Origin: Sorangium aterium
Lineage (GTDB): Bacteria; Myxococcota_A; Polyangia; Polyangiales; Polyangiaceae
Reading direction: 5' to 3'
Assembly: GCF_028368935.1 (NCBI RefSeq)
Contig: NZ_JAQNDK010000003.1
Coordinates: 248,001-312,000, forward strand
DNA length: 64,000 bases
The notes under the pieces are model-generated. The model made no database searches, was not told the DNA's origin, and worked only from the letters and a program-made list of their open reading frames with translations. Position 1 is the stretch's first letter. Every line of letters begins with the position of its first letter. Shown here in pieces: positions 7,981 through 15,581 of this stretch. A program made the translations under genes and the position numbers.

Positions 7981-9663
7981 TTGAACCGGCAAGACGCTGA
8001 GACTTCCGACAAGTTGCTTGCTTCCCCCTGGCGCGCGCGGCGCCGCGGATCCTGCGTCGAGGCGTCGCGGCGCGCCTGGAGCGCCGGGCGCTCCTGCGCG
8101 CGCCTCGCCGGCGTCGCGCTCGCGCTCGCGCTCGCGGTGAGCCCGGGCGTCGCGTTCGCGCAGGCGGAGGCGCTGCTCGACGAGGGCAAGAGCCTGATGA
8201 AGAAGGGCAAGGTCGCGGAGGCCTGCCCGAAGCTCGAGGAGAGCTACAGGCTGAGCCCGAGGTCGGCGACGCTCCTCGCGCTGGCGATGTGCCACGAGAA
8301 GCAGGGCAAGGTGGCGACGGCGTGGGCCGAGTACATCGATCTCGGCGCAGCGGCCCGCAAGGAGGGCAACAAGCGCCTGGAGGCCGACGCGAAGGCGAGG
8401 GGAGCGAAGCTGGAGCTGTCGCTCCCGCGGCTGACGCTGAGCGTGCCGCGCGCAGCCGCGGTCGAGGGGCTCGAGGTGACGCTGGACGGGGCGCCGGTCG
8501 ACGGCGCGCTCTGGGGTCAGGCGAGGCCGATCGATCCTGGCCAGCACAAGGTGAGCGCGAGCGCCCCTGGCCGAAAGCCGTGGGAGAAGTCGGTCTCGAT
8601 CAAGCGGGGCGAGCGGAAGACCGTGGCGGTGCCGGCGCTCGCCAAGGACGCCTCGGCCGCTGCGCAGCCTGCGCCCGCAGCGGAGGCGCCCGCGGCGGCG
8701 GCGCCGGTGGCGGCGGCGTCGGAGAAGGGGAGCGCGGCGGCTGGGGACGGCGCTGCGGGGCCGGGGAAGGGCGCTGCGGGGCCGGGGAAGGGCGCTGCGG
8801 GGCCGGGGAAGGGCGCTGCGGGGCCGGGGAAGGGCGCTGCGGGGCCGGGGAAGGGCGCTGCGGGGTCTGAGAAGGGCCCGGCTGCGGCGGAGGCTGGGAA
8901 GGGCGCTGCCGGGCCTGGGAAGGCTGCAGCGGGGCCGGAGACCGATGCGTCGCCTGCGGCGCCTCCTGCAGCCGAGGAGCCGGAGCCGAGCTCTGGATCT
9001 TCGCCGAGGCACACCGGGAGCTTCGTGATCGAGGCCGGTGTGGCCGGCGGCGCGTTGATCGGCCTGATGGACTCCGGCAGCTTCGGCGATCTGAGCGCGT
9101 ACTCCTACAGCTACAACATCCCGGAGGGTGAGCTCATCGCGCCTTGTGACGATGAGGTCTGCCATGCCAGCTTCGATCCGGCGATCGGGCCGTTTGCTGG
9201 CGGGGAGGCGTTCATCGGGTTTGCGATCTCCGAGGATCTGCACCTTGGCGCGCGTGTGCTGGGCGGCTACCGCTTCGGCGGCGGCTATTTCGTTGTCGGC
9301 GGCCCCTCCGTCTCGATGCGCCTCGGGCGCGTCTGGCTCGGCCTTTCAGGGCTCGTGGGCCCGGTGGGGCAGCAGGCGAAGGTCACCGGGATCAAGGGGG
9401 AGATCCCCTCCGAGGTGGTCCACCTCAACTACGGTCGGAGCGAGGTCGCCGTGAACGCGCGCGAGGGCAGCCTCCCCGAGAGCGCGCTCGTCGAGACGCT
9501 CGCGTTCGGCGGGAGCGTCGACGTGTCGCTGGTGCTCGCGGACCTTCCGAGCGCGGGCTGGACGTCGGGCGCGCTCCTGCTGAGCGTCTCCCCGACGGTC
9601 ATGAAGGGCCTCGACGGCTGGGTCTTCGCGGCCCCGGCGAGCCTCGGCTACCGCTTCTACTGA
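7981..9663 (+). CDS. secreted TPR protein with repeat linker and C-terminal beta-barrel-like domain
   Basis: About 560 aa. A signal peptide (LAGVALALALAVSPGVAFA) precedes TPR-like helices starting EALLDEGKSLMKKGKVAEAC. A PEGA-like beta segment follows (VEGLEVTLDGAPVDG), then an Ala/Pro/Gly linker containing six GAAGPGK-type repeats. The last 220 or so residues have alternating hydrophobic/Gly pattern and end in an aromatic residue (SLGYRFY), suggesting an outer-membrane barrel. There is no ATG or GTG in frame before the signal peptide. I chose TTG 7981 because GGGAG lies 11 nt upstream; TTG 8014 and upstream TTGs are alternatives. The cellular role is unknown. Confidence 0.75.
   Translation: MNRQDAETSDKLLASPWRARRRGSCVEASRRAWSAGRSCARLAGVALALALAVSPGVAFAQAEALLDEGKSLMKKGKVAEACPKLEESYRLSPRSATLLALAMCHEKQGKVATAWAEYIDLGAAARKEGNKRLEADAKARGAKLELSLPRLTLSVPRAAAVEGLEVTLDGAPVDGALWGQARPIDPGQHKVSASAPGRKPWEKSVSIKRGERKTVAVPALAKDASAAAQPAPAAEAPAAAAPVAAASEKGSAAAGDGAAGPGKGAAGPGKGAAGPGKGAAGPGKGAAGPGKGAAGSEKGPAAAEAGKGAAGPGKAAAGPETDASPAAPPAAEEPEPSSGSSPRHTGSFVIEAGVAGGALIGLMDSGSFGDLSAYSYSYNIPEGELIAPCDDEVCHASFDPAIGPFAGGEAFIGFAISEDLHLGARVLGGYRFGGGYFVVGGPSVSMRLGRVWLGLSGLVGPVGQQAKVTGIKGEIPSEVVHLNYGRSEVAVNAREGSLPESALVETLAFGGSVDVSLVLADLPSAGWTSGALLLSVSPTVMKGLDGWVFAAPASLGYRFY
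8749..8874 (+). repeat. 21-bp coding minisatellite, five perfect copies plus one diverged
   Basis: The unit ggcgctgcggggccggggaa(g) repeats perfectly five times (8749-8853), followed by an imperfect sixth copy (8854-8874). Each encodes GAAGPGK in the periplasmic linker of the surrounding protein. Copy number is likely variable between strains because perfect in-frame units change length without breaking the frame. Confidence 0.9.
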
Positions 9664-9836
9664 GCGGGCCCGCGAGCCGTCGCCCGACCGAGCGCTCGAT
9701 GACGCGGCTGCCATCGATGCACAGCTCGACGTGCTCGTCGCGGCGGTCGACCCGCAGCGCGAGGCTGGTCGGCAGCATGACAGCGTCGAGGCGACGGTGG
9801 AACGAGATTCGCGAGGTCGTCGTAGTCCCCCCGAAG
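9599..9836 (-). pseudogene. out-of-frame 3' extension of the TIGR02996 gene
   Basis: Directly after the stop of the 441-aa gene, a different reading frame continues with protein-like sequence (SFGGTTTTSRISFHRRLD, then LPTSLALRVDRRDEHVELC and IDGSRVIERS) with high GC at third positions. It joins the upstream frame if a single base is removed from the A/T run at 9839-9842, and runs to a stop at 9599, overlapping the end of the convergent gene. This suggests that the original protein was about 60-80 residues longer. Confidence 0.5.
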
Positions 9837-11162
9837 CTAAAAGAGGAATCCTCCGAGAGGAAAGCCGGCGATCGCCTCTCGATCTACTTCTTCGAGGCCG
9901 GCGCGGATCCGGTCCGTCCAGATCACGGCGGGCCAGTCGGCAAACTGGGCGACGAGATCGGCGGGGGCGCCGTGGCGCGGAACGACGAGCCGCTGCAGAT
10001 GAGCGAGATCCCTCCGCCGCGTGAGCAGCGCCTCGTACATGCCGCGTTGGGGCGTGATTTGTGACCAGAGATCGAGGCTCCTGAGCTGTGCCATGATCGG
10101 TTCGTCGAGCATTGCGCTCGTTGACTTTGCGTCGAGCGGAGCGTCCCACAAGGCGAGGTGCTGAAGCGCCGGGAGCTGGTCAGCACTGAGTGCAGCCAAA
10201 ACCGAGGACAGCTGCGCCGCTTCCCAGCGGACCGTGACACGCTCGAGCTGCAACAGCGGCGCAGCGGTCCAGCCGCCGAGCGATCGGGCGTAGCAGGCGA
10301 GGGCACGCAATCCAGGCAACGACGGTCCGAGCGCGCCTCCGGCTCGCGACGTAACGGTCAGGTGCGAGACGCGGTCGATGCGCCCGTGCTCCATGAGGAG
10401 AGAAAGGAACGGTTCGAGCTCCGCGTGGACCTCGATGCGCAGACGGCGGATGAAGCGTCCGGCAGGATGATGCAGCAAGCGGCGGAGCGCGTGGATGGCG
10501 TAAGTGTGGGGTGCTGGTCGATCGACGCGGGGATCGAAGCCGAGCTCCCGTCGATCGGCACGCAGCAGCGGTGGTTCAAATCCGTCCGCAAGGGCAACAG
10601 CGTCGGCGCCTGCGACGGACGCCTCGCGAACGAACCCAAGGAAATTCTCGTACGAGAAGGTGCCTGGAAGAGCGCGCTGAACATCATCGAGGGCACCAAA
10701 GAGGTGGCCCCCGTGCGCCCGGAGCAGATCCTCCTCGCGCCTGCGCAGATCCGGCGTGTCCGCGTGAAGGCGTGCAGCTTCAATCTCAATGAGCTCACCG
10801 CGTGGGTCTGCTGACGCGCGGAGCAGCTCCGCGAGAAGCAGGTAACCTGTGGGCTCTTCAGGCTCCTCGTCGATGAGCGACTCGACGTCAGCATGGAGTG
10901 AAGGAGGTGGCAGGGCATGGCGGAAGCCTGCCGCGAGGAGCTTCATCAACTGATGCTCGAACGCTGTTACCGCCGCGATCGCGCTATCCAATCTATGATG
11001 CTTGGCTTCGTGAATGCCGCCGCCCGCGAGGCTCTGCTCGAAGATGTGGCCGAAAATGCGCAGTGTTGCGAGCTGAGAGGTGCTCGGTTCGACAAGGTTG
11101 AGTTCGAATACTCCGGCGGGGAGTGAGTCTCGATGCTCCGCTCTCATGCTACGATCTGCCAT
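9837..11162 (-). CDS. TIGR02996 (repeat-companion) domain protein; candidate immunity partner of the Rhs tip
   Basis: 441 aa. Residues about 87-130 match the TIGR02996 domain of myxobacterial proteins (LLLAELLRASADPRGELIEI, compare the family's ADWL...DPRGE.I pattern). The rest has leucine-rich-like segments (LRSLDLWSQITP, LQHLALWDAP, LERVTVRWEA). No signal peptide is visible. It starts at ATG 11162 with AGGGA upstream and lies 54 bp downstream of the Rhs stop on the same strand, where immunity genes of polymorphic toxins usually sit. Base composition is visibly less GC-rich than the neighbourhood, matching the toxin tip. The stop follows a TTTT run, and a plausible continuation exists in another frame. 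The immunity role is inference; TIGR02996 proteins have no established function that I know of. Confidence 0.8.
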   Translation of the reverse strand: MADRSMRAEHRDSLPAGVFELNLVEPSTSQLATLRIFGHIFEQSLAGGGIHEAKHHRLDSAIAAVTAFEHQLMKLLAAGFRHALPPPSLHADVESLIDEEPEEPTGYLLLAELLRASADPRGELIEIEAARLHADTPDLRRREEDLLRAHGGHLFGALDDVQRALPGTFSYENFLGFVREASVAGADAVALADGFEPPLLRADRRELGFDPRVDRPAPHTYAIHALRRLLHHPAGRFIRRLRIEVHAELEPFLSLLMEHGRIDRVSHLTVTSRAGGALGPSLPGLRALACYARSLGGWTAAPLLQLERVTVRWEAAQLSSVLAALSADQLPALQHLALWDAPLDAKSTSAMLDEPIMAQLRSLDLWSQITPQRGMYEALLTRRRDLAHLQRLVVPRHGAPADLVAQFADWPAVIWTDRIRAGLEEVDREAIAGFPLGGFLF

Positions 11163-11216
11163 GGAGTAAGTCCCTAAGAGCCTTTGTGGATGAGCATCGA
11201 GTGCGCGCTCAGCGGT

Positions 11217-12764
11217 TCAGTGACGGTGCCAGAATCCGCGCTCTTCATCATATGTCCAGGTGCCGAGCCCGCTGCGTCCGGGTGTCTGTCCTGGAGTCCC
11301 GCTGCGGTTTCGTGGATCGTTGAAGCTGGAGGCAGTGCGGTTGCTGTTGTTGAAAAGGAAGCCGCTTGCGGGTCTGGTGGTCCTTGTCTGAGTCCCACTG
11401 CGTTCCTGACCCTCGTACCCCGGAGCAATCACGCCGTTCGGTGGATTCATCCCGGCGAGCGTGTAAAGGCGGGGGATCGTCTGTGAGCAGTTGGGGCACG
11501 ACGCGCGTGGGACTCCGGCCATGGACGAGGCGATGCCGTCGTTCTCGTTGATCTCGCGCATCGCTTTTCCCAGGTGTTTCCTCCAATTTGGATCACCTGG
11601 CCGGCACGATAGGCCAGTTCTGCTCTCCCAGTCCTCCAGATGGGCGCTCAACGCCTGCGGTTCGGCGCAGTCCTGTGGCAGGACGTTCGCGTCGCTGCCG
11701 CGAGCGTTCGATGGAGGCAGCGCCGCCTGAACGGCAGGGTGGATATCGCTCCGGCGCCGCCCGCGGCTTAGTGCCGTGATCGTCGAGCCATCCGTCCGCG
11801 TGATGGTGCACTCCATCCGCGTAAGGCCGTTGAAATCGACCCAATCCACCGGGTAGTTGTCGACGTACGCATACGGCTTGAGGCTCCCTTCGATCCCGAT
11901 CGGCTCCGGGCTGAGGTACTCCCCGGTCTCCGGGTCGTAGTACCTGTGCCCGTTGTAGTGGAGCCCGGTCTCCTCGTCGGCATACTGCCCCGGAAGCCTG
12001 AGCGGTGTGATCCTGGCCTGTTCGGCCGACAGGTCGCCGTACAGGCCTGCCTCGAGCTCCGTCGCGGCGCTCCCGTCCCCCTCGAACAGCGCCTCCGGAA
12101 ACCCGTTCACCCCATGCACGAAGTACCTGAGCGCCCCCGCCGCGCCCTCCCTCTGTGCGAGCGGCAGAATGCTCTCCGGCAGCGTGACGTAGCTCCGCTC
12201 CTCCACGACGGGCGCCTCGTCGTGCAGCGCGCGCTCGGTGCGCTCGTGCACCATCACATCGCCGCGAAAGGCATACCGGGTCACGCTCTCGACCTGCCCG
12301 AGTCGCGCCACGCGCTTCTCGACCCTGCGGCCGAAGGCGTCATAAGCGAACGAGATCGTCCTCCCCTCCGGGGTCCGCGCCGCCATGAGCCGCCCGTCGC
12401 CGCTCCAGTCGTACGTCCACACGCGCTCGCTCCGCACCTCGCCCTGGCCGTCCAGCTCGCTCACGCGCTTCCGCACCACGTCGCCGCGCTCGCTGTACTC
12501 GTAGTGCACGGTCTCTTGTCCCGCGCTGCGTGCCGTCAACCGCCCCCCAGGCGCGTAGGTACGTCGCTCGCCAGCTCGCTCCATCTCTCCCGCAGCGGTG
12601 AAGCGGAACCGCTCGGCGGCTCTGCCCGCCTTGCGCCGCTCGACGACGCGGCCGTTCGCGTCGCGGAGCAGCTCTCCCATCTTGCCGCCGAGGTCCTCGT
12701 GGGTGCGTAGCAGCCCCGCAGGCGACCAAGCGTACGTCTTGCGCCACGTCTCGCGCGACGGCAT
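11217..12764 (-). CDS. Rhs protein, C-terminal frame: RHS core end and deaminase-like toxin tip
   Basis: This frame carries YD-repeats (YEYSERGDVV, FAYDAFGRRVEKR) and the conserved RHS core end (GLHYNGHRYYDPETGEYLSP). The junction YPVDWVDFNGL lies near 11820. A variable tip of about 200 residues follows. The tip has CAEPQAL and, about 55 residues later, SCPNCSQTI. A [HC]-x-E plus C-x2-C pair is the zinc-site signature of the nucleotide-deaminase superfamily used as toxin domains (YwqJ-like families). The upstream part of the same Rhs lies in another frame, so the gene appears frameshifted near 12765-12800. ATG 12764 is the first usable start in this frame, but separate translation is unproven. 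The tip is less GC-rich than the core, as expected for an exchanged module. Confidence 0.75.
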   Translation of the reverse strand: MPSRETWRKTYAWSPAGLLRTHEDLGGKMGELLRDANGRVVERRKAGRAAERFRFTAAGEMERAGERRTYAPGGRLTARSAGQETVHYEYSERGDVVRKRVSELDGQGEVRSERVWTYDWSGDGRLMAARTPEGRTISFAYDAFGRRVEKRVARLGQVESVTRYAFRGDVMVHERTERALHDEAPVVEERSYVTLPESILPLAQREGAAGALRYFVHGVNGFPEALFEGDGSAATELEAGLYGDLSAEQARITPLRLPGQYADEETGLHYNGHRYYDPETGEYLSPEPIGIEGSLKPYAYVDNYPVDWVDFNGLTRMECTITRTDGSTITALSRGRRRSDIHPAVQAALPPSNARGSDANVLPQDCAEPQALSAHLEDWESRTGLSCRPGDPNWRKHLGKAMREINENDGIASSMAGVPRASCPNCSQTIPRLYTLAGMNPPNGVIAPGYEGQERSGTQTRTTRPASGFLFNNSNRTASSFNDPRNRSGTPGQTPGRSGLGTWTYDEERGFWHRH

Positions 12765-15229
12765 CGGGCGGGCTCTCCCGGGGCGACGCGCGGCGCCGTA
12801 GCCATCCCGAGCACCCGCTGCCGATCCATCCACCCGTCCGCGTCGACGTCGGTCGCAATCGTGCCGCCGCCTGGCAGGAGCCGCTCGACCTCGAAGCCGC
12901 GCGCATCGTAGGCGAGGCGCAGCGGCTTGCTCTCCCCGCCGATCTGCACGGCGACGGGCCGCCCCCTGAGGTCGCGCTGCACGCTCATCTCGCCCCCCGG
13001 CCCGCGCACGGAGGTGGCCTTGCCCATGGCGTCGTAGGTCCACGCGAACGCCGCGAGCACCTCGGCGCCCCGCCGCGTCACCTCGGCCGTCACGCGCCCC
13101 CGCGCGTCGTAGATGTACTCGCACTCGATGTCGCCGCTGACCGCGCGCTCGATCCGGCCGAGCGGATCGTACTCAAAGGTATCTTCGCGCCCGTCGGAGG
13201 TGCTCCGCTTCACGAGCCTCCCGAGCGGATCGTACGCGAGACCGACGCTCTCGGAGCCACACTCCCTCCGTACGATCCTGCCCAGCAGGTCGAGCCTGTA
13301 CCGGATCGCCCGCCCATCGAAGGTCCGCTCGCCGGTGATGCGCCCCTCGGCGTCGCGCTCGATCCGGTGCTCCTCACCGGCCTCGTTGACGATGCGCACC
13401 AGGTCCTGCTCGCGGTCGTAGCGATACCGCACCGCGCTCCCGTCGGGCCGCACGAGCTCGGTGACGACGTGGAAGCCGCCCCAACGTAGCGTGGTCGTGC
13501 GCCCGTCGGCGTCGCTGATCCTCGCCAGGTTGCCGTCGACGTCGAAGTCGTAGCGCGTCACCGCGCCGCTCGGCCCGAACACGGCCGCGAGCCTGCCGCA
13601 GGCGTCGTAAGCGAAACGGGTCTCGTGCCCGCGCTCGTCGGTGAAACCCATCACCCGGCCGAGGAAGTCGTATCGGATGCGCCGCTCGGCGCCGTCGGGT
13701 TCGATGACTCGGATGCGGTTCGCGAGCGCGTCGTACTCCATGCGCGTCTCGCCGCCGTTCGGCAGGGTCGCGCCGACCAGCAGGCCACGCATGTCGTAGG
13801 CGAATCCGACGACGAACCCCATGTCGTCGTAGACGGCCACCACATCGCCGCGCGCGTCGCGCTCGTAGCGCGCCGTGCCGCCGAGCGCGTCGATCATGGC
13901 CGAGACGAGCCCGCGCGCGTCGTGCTCGTAGGCGGTCCTGTTCGCCATCGGATCGACCTCGGCCAGAACCCGCCCCTCGGTGTCGCGCTCCCAGCGGAAG
14001 ACCTGCCCCAGCGCGTCCTGGTACGCGCACAGCGCACCGGTATCGTCGTAGCCGAACATATGCACGCCGCCGCCGGCTCCCCAGACCATCCTGTCGAGCT
14101 TGCCGAAGGCGTTTCCGTCGACCCGTCGGATGGCGCGCGAGGTGATCACCTCGGTGAGCGCGACGTCGTGGTGGTCGATCTTGACGTGCAGGAACCCCTT
14201 CGCCGGCGAACCGTCGCCCAAGGCCCCCGGCACGCCGTCGTCGAGCGCGTCGTTGCCCTCGCGGTGACACCACGCTTCGATGCAGCGCGTGTCCTTGTAG
14301 CGAAACTCCGCCACGAGCCCGCCGGGCTCTTCCCGCCGCACCAGGCGATGGTCCTCGTCGTACGCGAACCGGTGCGCGTGCCCCGCGGCGTCCTCGGCTG
14401 CGATGAGGTCGCCGCGCGCGTCGAACGCGTACCGCCGCCGTGTCTCCCATCGACCGTGCGCGAAGGCGTTCTTGACCTCGAAGGCGGCGATGTGCCCGTC
14501 GCTGTGGCGACGTACGCGCACGACACGGCCTGCGCTGTCGATGACCTGCACGAGGCGGCCGTCCTCGTACGCGAGCGAGATGGCGTTGTCGTGCGCGTCG
14601 ACGATCCGGCTCAGCAGCCAGCGGCTGCCGAGCGGCTCCGCGAACAGATACGCCAGCCCATCGGCCGCGAGCGCGTAGCCCCAGGGATACCGGGTCAGTA
14701 CCCCGCACGGCAGCCGCACCGATTCGCCCTCATCGAGCTCCTGCGGCAGCTCCGTCGCCGCCGCGTGCGGCTCCAGCACCCGCACGCCGCGACGCCGCTC
14801 CTCGATCTGCCACGCGAGCGAGTGCGTCCAGCCAAAGCCGAGGCCGCAATCGTCCTCGACGAGCGCCGAGCTGTAGCTGCGCTTGACCACGAGCGGGATC
14901 GCGCCGGGCAGCGCGAGGTCGACGACCGCCACCGTGTAGACGCGCCCTGCGATCGGATCGACCGGATCGCCCGCGTGCGTGCCGCCTCCGCCGCCGTGTG
15001 CGGGGTTGGGACAGCCGCCGCCGCTGCCGGGCCCGCAGCTCCCCGCGTCCTTGCCGCCGCCGCGCGCGCCGTTGCCGCCGTTCTTCCCATCGCCACCTTG
15101 ACCGCCGCCGCGGCCATTTCCGTTGCGGCCATTGCCACCTCCGCCGCTTCCGCCGCCGCCGAGGATGAAGACGCCGGGGTTCATGCCGGGGATCACCGCC
15201 GCATTCGGAAACGGGGCCGTTCGCGCCAT
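12536..15229 (-). CDS. Rhs-family protein, N-terminal frame (Gly-rich PAAR-like start and YD repeats)
   Basis: It starts MARTAPFPNAAVIPGMNPGV, the usual opening of myxobacterial Rhs proteins with a short PAAR-like tip and a long Gly/Asn spacer. It continues with the AGDPVDPIAGRVYT motif and many YD-repeats (for example FAYDACGRLAAVFGP, YEHDARGLVSAMIDALGG) that build the hollow RHS shell. Coherent Rhs sequence ends at GWMDRQRVLGMATAPRV near 12790. After that this frame becomes Arg/Ala nonsense to 12536, while the RHS sequence resumes one frame over. ATG 15229 was chosen because upstream in-frame sequence is only the translation of a DNA repeat. Such proteins are delivered by type VI or similar secretion; no secretion genes are seen here. 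Confidence 0.85.
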   Translation of the reverse strand: MARTAPFPNAAVIPGMNPGVFILGGGGSGGGGNGRNGNGRGGGQGGDGKNGGNGARGGGKDAGSCGPGSGGGCPNPAHGGGGGTHAGDPVDPIAGRVYTVAVVDLALPGAIPLVVKRSYSSALVEDDCGLGFGWTHSLAWQIEERRRGVRVLEPHAAATELPQELDEGESVRLPCGVLTRYPWGYALAADGLAYLFAEPLGSRWLLSRIVDAHDNAISLAYEDGRLVQVIDSAGRVVRVRRHSDGHIAAFEVKNAFAHGRWETRRRYAFDARGDLIAAEDAAGHAHRFAYDEDHRLVRREEPGGLVAEFRYKDTRCIEAWCHREGNDALDDGVPGALGDGSPAKGFLHVKIDHHDVALTEVITSRAIRRVDGNAFGKLDRMVWGAGGGVHMFGYDDTGALCAYQDALGQVFRWERDTEGRVLAEVDPMANRTAYEHDARGLVSAMIDALGGTARYERDARGDVVAVYDDMGFVVGFAYDMRGLLVGATLPNGGETRMEYDALANRIRVIEPDGAERRIRYDFLGRVMGFTDERGHETRFAYDACGRLAAVFGPSGAVTRYDFDVDGNLARISDADGRTTTLRWGGFHVVTELVRPDGSAVRYRYDREQDLVRIVNEAGEEHRIERDAEGRITGERTFDGRAIRYRLDLLGRIVRRECGSESVGLAYDPLGRLVKRSTSDGREDTFEYDPLGRIERAVSGDIECEYIYDARGRVTAEVTRRGAEVLAAFAWTYDAMGKATSVRGPGGEMSVQRDLRGRPVAVQIGGESKPLRLAYDARGFEVERLLPGGGTIATDVDADGWMDRQRVLGMATAPRVAPGEPARCRRARRGARRTLGRLRGCYAPTRTSAARWESCSATRTAASSSGARRAEPPSGSASPLRERWSELASDVPTRLGGG

Positions 15230-15299
15230 GCGGGCATGCTCGGCGACGGGCGTGCCGCTCGCAACCTGCCGGCGGTTCCTCGACGCCGTCCGCGGCGGT

Positions 15300-15410
15300 C
15301 CCCGCACGCGGCGGTGCATGCCGGCGGGCGTCCCCGCACGCGGCGGTGCATGCCGGCGGGCGTCCCCCCACGCGGCGGTGCACGCCGGCGGGCGTCCCCC
15401 CACGCGGCGC
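15300..15410. repeat. 32-bp tandem repeat in the divergent Rhs / TPR-SUKH promoter region
   Basis: A 32-bp unit (begins ccccgcacgcggcggtgcat) occurs at 15300-15331, 15332-15363 and, with two changes, 15364-15395, plus a partial fourth copy. It fills the middle of the 352-bp gap (15230-15581) between divergent genes, so it lies in both upstream regions. No spacers of differing sequence separate the units. Nothing else gene-like was seen in the gap. Confidence 0.9.
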
Positions 15411-15581
15411 TGGCCTGCCAGGCCGCCCGCCGGCGGCCGGTTCCGGGCATCCGCGAGAGCTCGCCCTAGCGGACCGCGTTCCCAGAGAGGCATCGACGGC
15501 CGACCTCTCCCGGCGCGCGCGATGCCCCGCAGGCCTCCGCCGCTCCTTGGTGCCCCCACTTGGGCAGGCTACCGTCCCGCC

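Noticed and set aside
12765-12800. Programmed -1 frameshift in the Rhs gene
   Set aside because: No convincing slippery heptamer plus downstream stem was seen; a mutation or sequence error is simpler.
15300-15410. CRISPR array
   Set aside because: The repeats abut without unique spacers and there are no cas genes.
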